The notes under the pieces: model-generated
What the model saw: only the letters and a program-made list of their open reading frames with translations
Told to the model about the DNA's origin: nothing
Database searches by the model: none
Part shown: in pieces, positions 1 to 8,900 of the stretch
Layout of the letters: the number at the start of each line of letters is the position of its first letter
Numbering within the stretch: the stretch's first letter is position 1
Translations under genes and position numbers: made by a program
DNA from: Streptomyces sp. ISL-87
Lineage (GTDB): Bacteria; Actinomycetota; Actinomycetes; Streptomycetales; Streptomycetaceae
Length of the DNA stretch: 55,946 nt
NCBI RefSeq assembly: GCF_018614095.1
Contig: NZ_JAGGOY010000048.1
Coordinates: 1 to 55,946, forward strand
Reading direction: 5' to 3'

Positions 1-71
1 ATCCGCTTGGTGAGTCGGCCCGGGGCGCGGTGGCGGGATTGCTCTCGCTCCGTTTCCCCGGACCGCTCTCC

Positions 72-105
72 GAACCCGCCGTGCCGATCTCTCGGCAACG
101 GGCTC
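72..105 (-). ncRNA. Group II intron domain V (catalytic hairpin)
   Basis: A 34-nt hairpin on the minus strand, with outer strand GAGCCCG pairing with CGGGTTC, an inner CCGA/TCGG stem closed by a GAGA tetraloop, and a two-base bulge. Size, GNRA-type loop and place between maturase stop and intron end match domain V. A 10-bp domain VI stem follows at about 12-56. Confidence 0.8.
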
Positions 106-121
106 TCCACGGTTTCTGCCG

Positions 122-1585
122 TCAGGCGGGGTTCGCAGGTGGCCATGGGGCTGGGATCTTGTTGCCTCGGTAGGTGTAGCGGGAGACCGTCACACCCTCG
201 ATCCGGAAGTACTCGATCCCGTCGGCCGCGATCCTCCACCGCCCGGAGGCGGCGAGGTGTCGGCGGACCTGTCCCCAGTTCCAGCCATGGCGCGCCCGCA
301 GCATGTGGACCAGCCTCCACCAGGTGAAGTCGTCCAGTTTGCTGAAGGTGTGTTTGGCCACGGCGTACTTGAAGTAGTTGGCCCATCCGCGCATGATCTG
401 ACCGAGCCTGGTCAGAACCGACGCGAAGTCCTGCTGCGATGTCTTGTGCGTCAGGGCACGGATCTTCACCTTCAGCGACCGGACGGGCCGGACCGCGATG
501 AAGGTGTAGACGTACCACTTGTTCGTCCCCCTCTTGCGCTTCCACCGGATGCGAAAGCCGAGGAAGTCGAACCCGTCGCCCAGGTGGACCACTTGGGTCT
601 TGGCCGGTGACAGCCTCAACCCGAGCGGAGCCAGAGCGACGGCGACATCTTCGCGCAGCGCTTCGACATGCTCACGCGAACCGTGCACCAAGACGACGAA
701 GTCGTCCGCGTAGCGGACCAGCCGCCACGTCGGCCGCCTCTTGGTGTGCCGGTAGTCGCGCTTGCCGCGGGTCGACATCGCCCCGCCCGGCTTCCACGGC
801 TCCATTACGTGCTCGTCGAGCACGCTCAAGGCGATGTTGGCCAGCAGCGGGGACAAGATGCCGCCCTGCGGCGTGCCGGTCATGGTGTCCTGATGCTCAC
901 CGAGTTCCGTGAGGATCCCGGCCTTCAGGAACGCCTTGACCAGCACCAGGACACGTTTGTCCTTCACCCGCAGACGCACCCGGTCCATCAGGGCCGCGTG
1001 GTCGATCGAGTCGAAGCACGCCTCGATGTCCGCATCCAGCACCCAGCGGTAGCCGCGGGAGGCGAAGTGGTGGATCTCGGCGATCGCGTCCTGGGCACGC
1101 CGCTTGGGCCGGAAGCCGTACGAGCACGGCAGGAAGTCCGCCTCGAAGATCGGTTCCAGCACCAGCTTCAGCGCCGCCTGGACGACCCGGTCCGCAACGG
1201 TCGGAATCCCGAGCTTGCGGACCTTGCCCGCCCCGCCCGGTTTCGGGATCTTACGCTCCCGCACCGGCAGTGGGCGGAACGAGCCGTCCTTGAGACCGGC
1301 CCGCAGGTCGTCCAGAAACCCGGGCACGCCCACCTGCTCCGCGACGTCGGCGACCGTCAGGCCGTCCACGCCAGCAGTGCGCGCACCCTGGTTTCCCGCG
1401 ACCCGGTCGAACGCCACGATCAGCGTCGCCGGGTCACACACGAAGTTGAACAAGTCATCGAACCGGCGGCCGGGACCGGCCACCGCCCAACGGTGAAGCT
1501 TGGCCTGCATCTCCGATACCCCAGACCACGACCCCGCAGGGACCCGGTCCGGGGCACCGCCATTCGGCGGCGCGTCTTTCGGCAT
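122..1585 (-). CDS. ltrA: Group II intron reverse transcriptase/maturase
   Basis: A 487-residue protein that reverse-transcribes and helps fold and splice its own intron RNA. It contains the reverse transcriptase domain with the catalytic motif Y-A-D-D (in LVRYADDFVVLVH), the upstream GTPQGGILSPLLANI motif, and a thumb/maturase domain X with the R-G-W-A-N-Y-F pattern. The C-terminus ends soon after domain X with no Cys-X2-Cys or HNH motif, so it looks endonuclease-minus. It would then need another primer source, such as nascent strands at replication forks, for retrohoming. The ATG start is preceded by GAAGGA. The reading frame is intact, so the element may be active. The family call is certain; activity is an inference. 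Confidence 0.95.
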   Translation of the reverse strand: MPKDAPPNGGAPDRVPAGSWSGVSEMQAKLHRWAVAGPGRRFDDLFNFVCDPATLIVAFDRVAGNQGARTAGVDGLTVADVAEQVGVPGFLDDLRAGLKDGSFRPLPVRERKIPKPGGAGKVRKLGIPTVADRVVQAALKLVLEPIFEADFLPCSYGFRPKRRAQDAIAEIHHFASRGYRWVLDADIEACFDSIDHAALMDRVRLRVKDKRVLVLVKAFLKAGILTELGEHQDTMTGTPQGGILSPLLANIALSVLDEHVMEPWKPGGAMSTRGKRDYRHTKRRPTWRLVRYADDFVVLVHGSREHVEALREDVAVALAPLGLRLSPAKTQVVHLGDGFDFLGFRIRWKRKRGTNKWYVYTFIAVRPVRSLKVKIRALTHKTSQQDFASVLTRLGQIMRGWANYFKYAVAKHTFSKLDDFTWWRLVHMLRARHGWNWGQVRRHLAASGRWRIAADGIEYFRIEGVTVSRYTYRGNKIPAPWPPANPA

Positions 1586-2176
1586 TGCAGCATCCTTCCC
1601 TTCTCGAAACCGCTGCCGCCCTTCCCCATGTTCCGGGCTTTCCCCGGCTCGGAGTACTACGGCGGCTCCGCCCCGTCCCGGACCGATCGACGGTCGACGC
1701 GCCCAGCCCCACCGGCCCCGCCGGCAGCGCGGAAAGCAGGGCGAGACCCGGGACGGTTCCCGTGTTCACTGTGGTTCGCTCAACGAAGTAGGAGCCCGAC
1801 TATGCCCCTGCGGCATCGCTGCGAGTACGCCGCAGACCTTCCTCGCAGCCTCCCTGGCAGCTCACGCCCACCGCCTCGGAAGTTCCCCGCCAACACGTCA
1901 ACGGGTACGCGCCGCTTCCAGCCCAGATCCACCAGATTCGAGCTGGCGTCGCATAAAGGGGGTGTCACACGCCGGTTCCTCGCGTACTCCTCTCCGTCCC
2001 GCTCGCCGAACCCGAACCATCTGGCAGTACTGGCCCGTCCCGGCTTTGTCAGGGCTGCTCCTACCCTCCCCGGCGTCACCCGGATCAGGCTGCCCTCAGC
2101 TTCACCGCCCTGCTGCGACAGGATCAGCGGCGAAGGTCTCTCACCTCCACTCGAACCACAGCGCCTCACGGCGCAC

Positions 2177-2420
2177 TCACGATCTCCGCCACTCGACCGC
2201 AACGCTCCTCCTGGAGCAGGGCGTCGAACTCGTCGTGATCAAGGAACTCCTCGGGCACGCCCACATCGGCGTCACGGCCACGGTCTACGCCCACGTCCGC
2301 CTGCGCCTCCAGCGCGACGCAATCGACCTCCTCGGCCACGCCCTCCGCAACCCTGCCGAGGCCGGCGGTCAACCCGACGACAGCGACGACCCAGCGCCTT
2401 GGGCAGCACCCGTCCGCTGA
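2177..2420 (+). pseudogene. Tyrosine integrase, C-terminal part, interrupted by the group II intron
   Basis: About 80 residues of a phage/ICE-type tyrosine recombinase. The fragment starts inside the HDLRHS catalytic Arg motif (second catalytic Arg), continues through LLGHAHIGVTATVYAH, which carries the catalytic His/His-Tyr region, and ends at TGA 2418-2420. The upstream gene part lies beyond the left edge except for about eight bases (1-8, encoding I-R-F/L). The sequence resembles pSAM2/AICE integrases of Streptomyces. With the intron antisense between residues just before the HDLRHS motif, the integrase should be non-functional and the element that carried it locked in place. Confidence 0.8.
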
Positions 2421-2422
2421 CG

Positions 2423-2444
2423 TTGCCGTCAACTACTGCCGTCA
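2423..2444 (+). repeat. Direct repeat pair TTGCCGTCA / CTGCCGTCA after the integrase
   Basis: TTGCCGTCA (2423-2431) and CTGCCGTCA (2436-2444) lie 13 bp apart right after the integrase stop. Such short repeats are common near the attP end of actinobacterial integrases and could be arm-type or excisionase sites. No tRNA remnant or att core was recognised next to them. Confidence 0.4.
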
Positions 2445-2453
2445 CAGCACGCC

Positions 2454-2492
2454 GAAGCCCCGCCAGGCATCACCTGACGGGGCTTCAGTTTT
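2454..2492 (+). terminator. Rho-independent terminator after the integrase
   Basis: Stem GAAGCCCCGCCAGG / CCTGACGGGGCTTC with one mismatch and a 4-5 nt loop, followed by AGTTTTG. It stands 33 bp after the integrase stop and could also end transcripts arriving from the toxin/immunity genes on the opposite strand. Confidence 0.75.
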
Positions 2493-2595
2493 GATGGGAT
2501 AATTAAGGCTGTCCCGCTCGACGGCCCTGCCCCCAAAAGAGCAAGTCAGAGTCGAGGCATCCTCAATCTAGCGAATGCACGTCATAGTGCACCCA

Positions 2596-2958
2596 TCAAC
2601 GTCCCAAATACAGCATAGGATCCACGAGGCGGAATCTAGGAGACACGACGACCCTAAGCTCACACCTGAAGCCAGGAGTACCTACTTCCACAACAATCCC
2701 GCGCTCTCCACCTCGCGAGTACAGGAGAATGCGATCCACCTGTTCGCGATAGATTTCGATATCGCATTCACCCATCGACTCTCTAGTAACCCGTACAGAC
2801 CTGGCGCCGATATCGAAGCTCAGTGTCACTGACCCGGCAGCTCCGACCGGAACTTCGACACGCCACACATCAGGGTCATACTCCGCAGGCTCAGGGGCCG
2901 AGCCGAGCACCTCAATGAAATCCAGGTCATCTGGAACCTCCATGACGTCACTTGCCAT
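2596..2958 (-). CDS. Candidate immunity protein for the Rhs toxin
   Basis: A 120-residue acidic, cytoplasmic-looking protein with no signal peptide or membrane segment. The ATG at 2958 is chosen because GGAGGT lies 7 bp upstream (2971-2966); an in-frame TTG five codons earlier overlaps that ribosome site. The start overlaps the end of the Rhs gene by 11 bases, so the two are translationally coupled. In polymorphic toxin loci the gene directly behind the toxin normally encodes the cognate immunity protein; that position, size and acidity are the whole basis for the call. I do not recognise the family. Base composition is lower in GC than the window average, like the toxin tip. Confidence 0.6.
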   Translation of the reverse strand: MASDVMEVPDDLDFIEVLGSAPEPAEYDPDVWRVEVPVGAAGSVTLSFDIGARSVRVTRESMGECDIEIYREQVDRILLYSRGGERGIVVEVGTPGFRCELRVVVSPRFRLVDPMLYLGR

Positions 2959-5900
2959 AGCCTCTACCTCCAACCGGGATCATCGTAGTGAGCCTTACTC
3001 CACTATCAGTCACTTCGAAGTTAGAGCGAATCAGGAGAGAGCCGCGAGGTCCATAAAGAAGTGACTCTGTTCGCATGTTCGTGAGTCCGGACTTCGGATT
3101 CACATAGGTCTCCACAACCCCACTCCTCGCCGCTTCATTGAAGTGCTCGGTCAGAACTTCGCGCCCTGCAGCGTTGTCGCGGATTCCGATCGACTCCAGC
3201 TGATATGCATTCTGGGCCGACCTTTCCGCGTTGTGCGGATTGGAGTTGACGCGCCCGAAGAAATAATCCCACTTACCGCCATCAATGGTCACGCCACAGC
3301 TGTTGTGAACGAGAATCGGCGTGTTGCCCGCGAGTACATAGTACGTGTGGAGGTCGTCGACTGTGAGGTTGTAGGTGGGGGCGTGCTGTGTGTAGGGCTT
3401 GTTGGCTGTGACGCTGACGGTGATGCCGTCGTTGGTTAGGAGAGTGAAGCCGGGCGTGAGGTTCTGTGCTTCGACCCAGGCGTTGGCGGAGGGGGACCAG
3501 AAGGGGTGATTTTGAGTTGCTGTGAGCTTTTTAATTCCCATGGGTGTCTCGATGGAGAGATCGGTGAGGTGCTTTTCTCCTTCCGACCTAATGAGGTCGG
3601 TTACTTGGCGGGCTTCTGTCTTCCCTGTCTCTGGATCGGTGGCGAGGACTTCTTCTCCGACTGTGATGTCTTCGATTTTTTTAGTCGTGCCATCGGCCAT
3701 GAGAACTTGGGTGCCTGCGAGGAAGCAATTGCCCCCCTTCCCCACGCCGCCCTTACCGCCCGCGCCTCGGATTCCTACGGCACCCCTGCTGATGCCGCCG
3801 CCCTCGAACGGGCCGTTTACTTCGACGGTCGACGTCATGTTGGCCCATATGAACTGTGCGGGGTTACATCCGCGGTCGCGCATCTGTTCGCATGCATCCA
3901 AAAGGGCACCGATTTTTATATACCAGTCGATCTTGGGGTCGTTGGGTGCACCTCCGTAATCTGCAATTTCATTTCTGTAGATCGAGCTGAATTTGTATGC
4001 GAATTCTTGGGTGTTTTCTTTAGGGTAGACAAAAACGTTGCCGCTGGGGGATGTGACGGTTGGTGGTCCAGAGTGGGTGTTGCCGCCGCTGCTGCTGCCG
4101 CTGTTGCTCTGCTGATGGTGGCTTCTAGAGACCTCGCCGCCGGGATCGTTTTCGCCGCCTCGGTCTGTTACTTGATCGGTGTTGTCGAAGGTGATACGGC
4201 CCCCCGGGGCGCACTTGTAGAGGCTTCCGCATTCTTCGTTGCGTTCGCCGGTGGGGTCGCTGTCTGTGATGGGGTTGTTATTGGCGTAGTTGTAGCCGTT
4301 GAGGGATTGCGGTTGGTCGAGGCTCAGCAGCGGGTCGACGCTGATGAACTGGCCGATTTTGGTGTCGTAGTCGCGGGCTCCGATGTGGGTGAGGCCGGTG
4401 GTCTTGTCGATGTCTCCGCCGACGAAGCCCTTCTGGCTGGGCCAGGCTGCGGGGGGTGTGCCGCGTTCGGCGCCGTAGGGGAGTTGCTTGCGGCGGTTGA
4501 AGGTGAGGGTGGTGGCGGCGATGGAAAGTGTGTTGGTGCCGTGGTGATCCGCGGTGAGGAAGCGGAGGCGGCCGTCGGTGCTGGTCCGCATCCCGGTGCC
4601 GCCGGGCACGCTGTAGTAGCGGGTTCCCGAGACGGTGCCCACGGTCTTGTCGAGGACGAGTTCCTGGCCGCCCGGGAGGTACAGGGTGGTCGCGGCCGGT
4701 TCCCGCTTGAGGATCCGGGTGCCAGCTGTGTCGTACAGGAATGAGGTGGTGGCGCCACCCGTGGTGGAGGAGGTGAGTTTGCCCTCGTCGTTCCAGGTCA
4801 TCGTCTGGGGACTGGCCGGGACCGCGGGGGTCCTGGTCGTCATGTTGCCGGTGGCGTCATAGGCGTAGGTGTCGGTGCCGGTGGTTCCACCGGTTGCGGT
4901 GATGCTGCGGACGGCATGGGCCTGGGCCGCGCCGGTGGTTGTGGGGTAGGTGTGGGTCCGGGTGGTGTCGGCGGTGACGGGGCCGGCTTTGTGCTGGGTT
5001 TCGGTGGCGCGCTGGCCGGTGTCGGTGAAGGTCCAGCTGGTCCAGTACGGGTCGACGGTGCCCAGGTTCGGGGTGCCGGAGCCGCCTACGGGTTTGGTGG
5101 TGCAGTCGTCACCTGAGGTCCAGGCGTCAGTGAGGCGGGCGGCCCAGTCGTAGGCGAAGCACTGGTCGTCCTTGATGGTGAAGTCGTCCTGCTCGTCAAG
5201 GACGCGGGTGATGTTGCCCGCGGGGTCGTAGGTGTACTTGGCTGAGGAGAGGTTGCCCGGTCCGCTGGCATCGCGGTCGACGTCGGCCCTGATGACGCGG
5301 CGGGTGACCGGGTCGCGGCTCAGGCTCTGGACGACATTCGAGCCGAGGTTGCCAAGCTGGGCCTGTGCCAGCTCGCCGAACTCGGTGTAGCTCGCGCCGC
5401 GCAGGTAGGCCTGGTTCAGGTTGCTGCCGACGATGGCGAGCTGGTCTTGCGCGCCGTAGTGGTTGGTGACGGTTTCGGCGGGCAGGGCTGTGGTGGCGTT
5501 GGTGTTGGTGGTGCTGTAGGCGGAGGTCTCCGGAAGGCTGTTGGTGGGGGTGAGGGTGCCGGTGATGGAGTAGGTGCCGGCGAGTTTCTCCTCACCCGCG
5601 ACGAGGGGGACGGTGAACTGACTGCCGGCCGGTGTCCCTGCGGCGTTGTAGCCGGTGATCGTGCTGGTGTAGGCGGCGGTGCCGTCGTAGCGGGTGGAGG
5701 TCGCGGGCAGGCCCTTACCGCCGGGGGCGGTGTCGTAGGTCCATTCGGCGAGCTTGGTGCCGGTGACCGTGCCCTTGCGCAGGCTGGCCGGGCGGCCGAG
5801 CTCGTCGTAGGTGGTGGCCAGGGTGATGCCGCGGGCGTCGGTGACGCTCTGAGGCCTGCCGTCGGCGCCGTAGGCGGTGGTACTGCGGCCCTTGTCGGGG

Positions 5901-8900
5901 TCGGTGGCCGAGGTCTGGCGGCCACGCAGGTCGTAGGTGTACGTCCAGGAGTTCCGGCCGGAAGTGTCGGTGATCTTCGACAGCTTCCCGGCAGGGTCGT
6001 AGGCGTAGGTGTGCTTCTCGTACTGGCTCGGCGCTGCCCCGATGACGGGGGTGCGGTCCTTGTAGTCACGGCGTTCGGTGACACGGCCGCGTGCGTCGGA
6101 GACCACCAAGGTGGCGGTGGCGCCCTGCGGCGGTACGACGGCCTGCCAGTCGGGACCGTATGTGGTGGTGCTGCGCCACTTCTCGTTGTTGAGGGTGAGC
6201 AGGATGGAGGCGGTTGCGCGGTCGCGCGCGTCGTACTCGATTGCCGTGGCGCTGGGGATCTGGTTGTCGGCGACGACGAGCATCGTCGTGCCGACCGTCG
6301 AGCCGTTGTAGTAGGGAGCGTTGGTCCGGCTGACGCGGCCGTGGTCGTCGTAGAAGGTGTCGGTGATGGTACGTCCGACCACGCCGATGGCGTCGCTCTG
6401 CGTCTGGCGCTCGCGCAGCAGGGAGTCGTAGAGCGTTACCGAGGTACCCCAAAGGCCGTCCTCGTAGAGCTTCTTCGTGGTGACGGTCGAGGGGGCGCTC
6501 TGGGAGATGTTGTAGGTGAAGGTGGCGTTGGGCTGCTGGCTGGTGGTGCGGCCGGCGGTCCAGCCCTTGGTGAGGCGGCCGAGAGCGTCGTACTCGGAGG
6601 TGAGTGTGCGGTTGTTCGCCTCGGTGGTGGCCAGGGAGAGGCCGCGGAGGCCGTCGTAGGTGCTGGTGGTGGTGTGTCCCTTGGCGTTGGTGACGGTGAT
6701 GCTGGTCGGCTGCGCGACAGTGGCCGGGCTGTAGGCGGTGCTGGTGGTCTGCCCGTCCTGGCCGGTAGCGGTGGTCACGCGGCCGTACGCGTCGTGGGTG
6801 GTCTGGCCGGCTGTTTCCCAGACGAACGCGTTGTCCGCTCCGAGCTTGGCGGCTTGCTCGGACTTGGTGAGGTGGGCCTGGCCGGGCTTGGGCGCCACGC
6901 CGACGGCCTGGCCGTCGTAGGACATGCGGCCCGCGCCGGTCACCGAGCTGTTGGGCAGGGCGAACTGGCACGTCGTGTTGGAGGTGCTGCTGATCTGGCG
7001 GGGATAGGCGATCAGCCAGTTCGCCGTGTCGGGCGTGACGTACTCGTTGATCGTGCAGCTGGCCTCGGTGGTTCCGGCCCCGTCAGTGCCAACGGTTAGT
7101 GGCAGGCCGTACGTCTTGTCGTAGGTCCGCCTCGTCGTCGCGTTGCGCCAGGTGCCGTCACCCAGGAGCGTGCTGCTGACGGTGGTGGCGGTGCCGGAGA
7201 GGCGGGCGGCCTTAGGCTCGAGAATGGGAGCCGCGTCACCCGGCTTGTCCGGGTCGGTCATGCCGGTGACCGCCTGGGTGGCGCTGGTCTCCGATTCCCA
7301 CGGCGTGTTCGTGGTCTTCTCGGCGAGGGTGCCGGCCACGGAGGTGTAGATGCGGGTCTCGGCGATCCTGCCGCTGAAGTCGCTGCGGTCGGCTACGCCG
7401 TTGATGGCGGCTACGGTGCGCTCGGTGCCGTTGGCGAGTTTGTCGCCGGCCATGCCGGTGTAGTAGTCGGTCTCGGTCCTGGTCCGGTTGGTGATGCCGG
7501 TCTGGGTCCGCACGGTGCGGTAGCCGCGGAAGTCGCTCCAGGTGCGGTGCTTGTCCAGGGTGAATTCGCTCTGGTCACGTCGCCAGTTCGGCGTGCCGGG
7601 GTAGAGGTAGACGGTGGTCCTGGAGGGGGAGCCGGTGCCGGCGGTGGTGTCGGTGTCCTGGACCTTGGTGACGAGGTATTTGTGGAAGTAGTCCTTGACC
7701 TCGTCCACGGCGCCGTCTCTGGTCCACCAGGACGGGTAGCAGCGTTTGGTGTTGGTGTCGTCGGCAGTGGGAAGGTTCGTCGGGGTGCACTCCTGGGCGC
7801 TGTAGGTGACGAGGGTGTCGGCGCCGGTCTCGCTGGTGATCTTGGTGATGCGGGGTTTGTTGATCGGCGGCCGGCCCTCGGCGGAGTCGACCCGGTTGGC
7901 CATCGGGGTACCGGTGAACACTGTCTTGGGCAGGGTGATGTCCGCGAGGGCGCCGGCCTTGCCGGTGTGCTGGACGGAGTCCAGCCAGAGCGCGGGCGTA
8001 CTCGTGTCGCCGGTGGGCGGGTACGAGGTGCTGAGCGTCCAGGTATCGACGGGGCTGAGCGCGGTGCCGGCGAGCGCTTGGGTGTCGATCGACGTCAGGC
8101 GCTTGGTCGACCAGAACGTGGGCGAGGCTTGGAGACACTGCTCACCGGACGTGCAGAGCAGATGGACGGGGACGTCGGGCCAGTCGGCGCCGTGGTCCTT
8201 GTCGAATGTGCAGGTCGTCGCGGTGCAGCGGTTGGCGACGGTGAAGTCGACCTGGGCCGGGGGCGGCGTCTGGGAGTACACCTCGCCGGCGCGCAAACCG
8301 TAGGCGATCTTCTTCAGGATCCCGTCGCGGGTATATGCGACGGAGGCGTCGATCTTGCCGTTCTTCGCGTAGTAGTTGCTGTACTTGTTGTAGTACAGCG
8401 CCATCGCGTTGCCGTGGGGGTCGACGGCGTAGTCGAGGTTCCAGCGCCATCCCTGCATCTCGCTGGAGGAGGCGAAGTCGGCCTCGTGTCCCGGTTCACC
8501 GGTGTGGTTGCCGAAGACGGGGACGACGTTGACGGAGTTCGTTACCTCCTTGCCAGTGGTCCAGCCCGGGAGGCGGTTCTTGCCGAACCAGTACTGGCTT
8601 CCGTCGGTGGTGGTGAGGCGCCAGTACTCGGAGTCCGCGTCACCGGAATTGTTTCCTGCGGAGTCGTAGATCCGCTCGACGCGGGAGCCGTCGTCGCTGG
8701 ACAGCTTCCAGACGGCCTTGTCGGCGTCCCAGAGCAGGTCGGTGCTCGAGCCTTTCAGCGACAGGGTCGCGTTCTCCGACTTCCAGCACAGGTCGCCGAC
8801 CTTCTCGGTGTTGTTGCCGCCCTGCTTGTCGTTCTCGCACGGGACGTACTTGCGCTCGATGAAGCCGGGGTTGTAATCCCAGCCCTCACCAACCCAGGAC

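Larger units (their letters stand above)
9..2176 (-). mobile_element. Group II intron (whole element, RNA plus maturase gene)
   Basis: On the minus strand the element begins at 2176 with the canonical group II 5' end GTGCG, followed by about 590 bases of GC-rich domain I-IV sequence. It then carries the maturase gene, and ends with a 34-nt domain V hairpin and a domain VI stem. The domain VI stem pairs CGGTCCGGGG with CCCCGGGCCG, just before the 3' end near position 9-10. Joining bases 1-8 to 2177 restores an integrase reading frame (I-R-F-H-D-L-R-H-S), which supports these ends to within about two bases. The intron lies antisense to the integrase it interrupts, so splicing of integrase mRNA cannot remove it. 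Confidence 0.85.

Noticed and set aside
668..2494. Long plus-strand open frame antisense to the maturase
   Set aside because: Arg/Pro-rich shadow of the maturase and intron RNA; no motif apart from the integrase tail, which is in another frame.
2493..2595. tRNA remnant or att site next to the integrase
   Set aside because: Searched by eye for a tRNA 3' end or T-loop pattern; none convincing.
3290..3740. Hint domain read as an intein
   Set aside because: No conserved downstream extein follows; it precedes a toxin tip at the end of an Rhs protein, so pretoxin Hint is the better reading.
3506..4744. Long plus-strand frame opposite the Rhs 3' end
   Set aside because: Antisense shadow of the Rhs gene; composition is Ala/Gly/Val-rich without any domain.
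5447..7099. Long plus-strand Gly/Val-rich frame opposite Rhs repeats
   Set aside because: Typical high-GC mirror frame of YD repeats, no start signal and no motifs.
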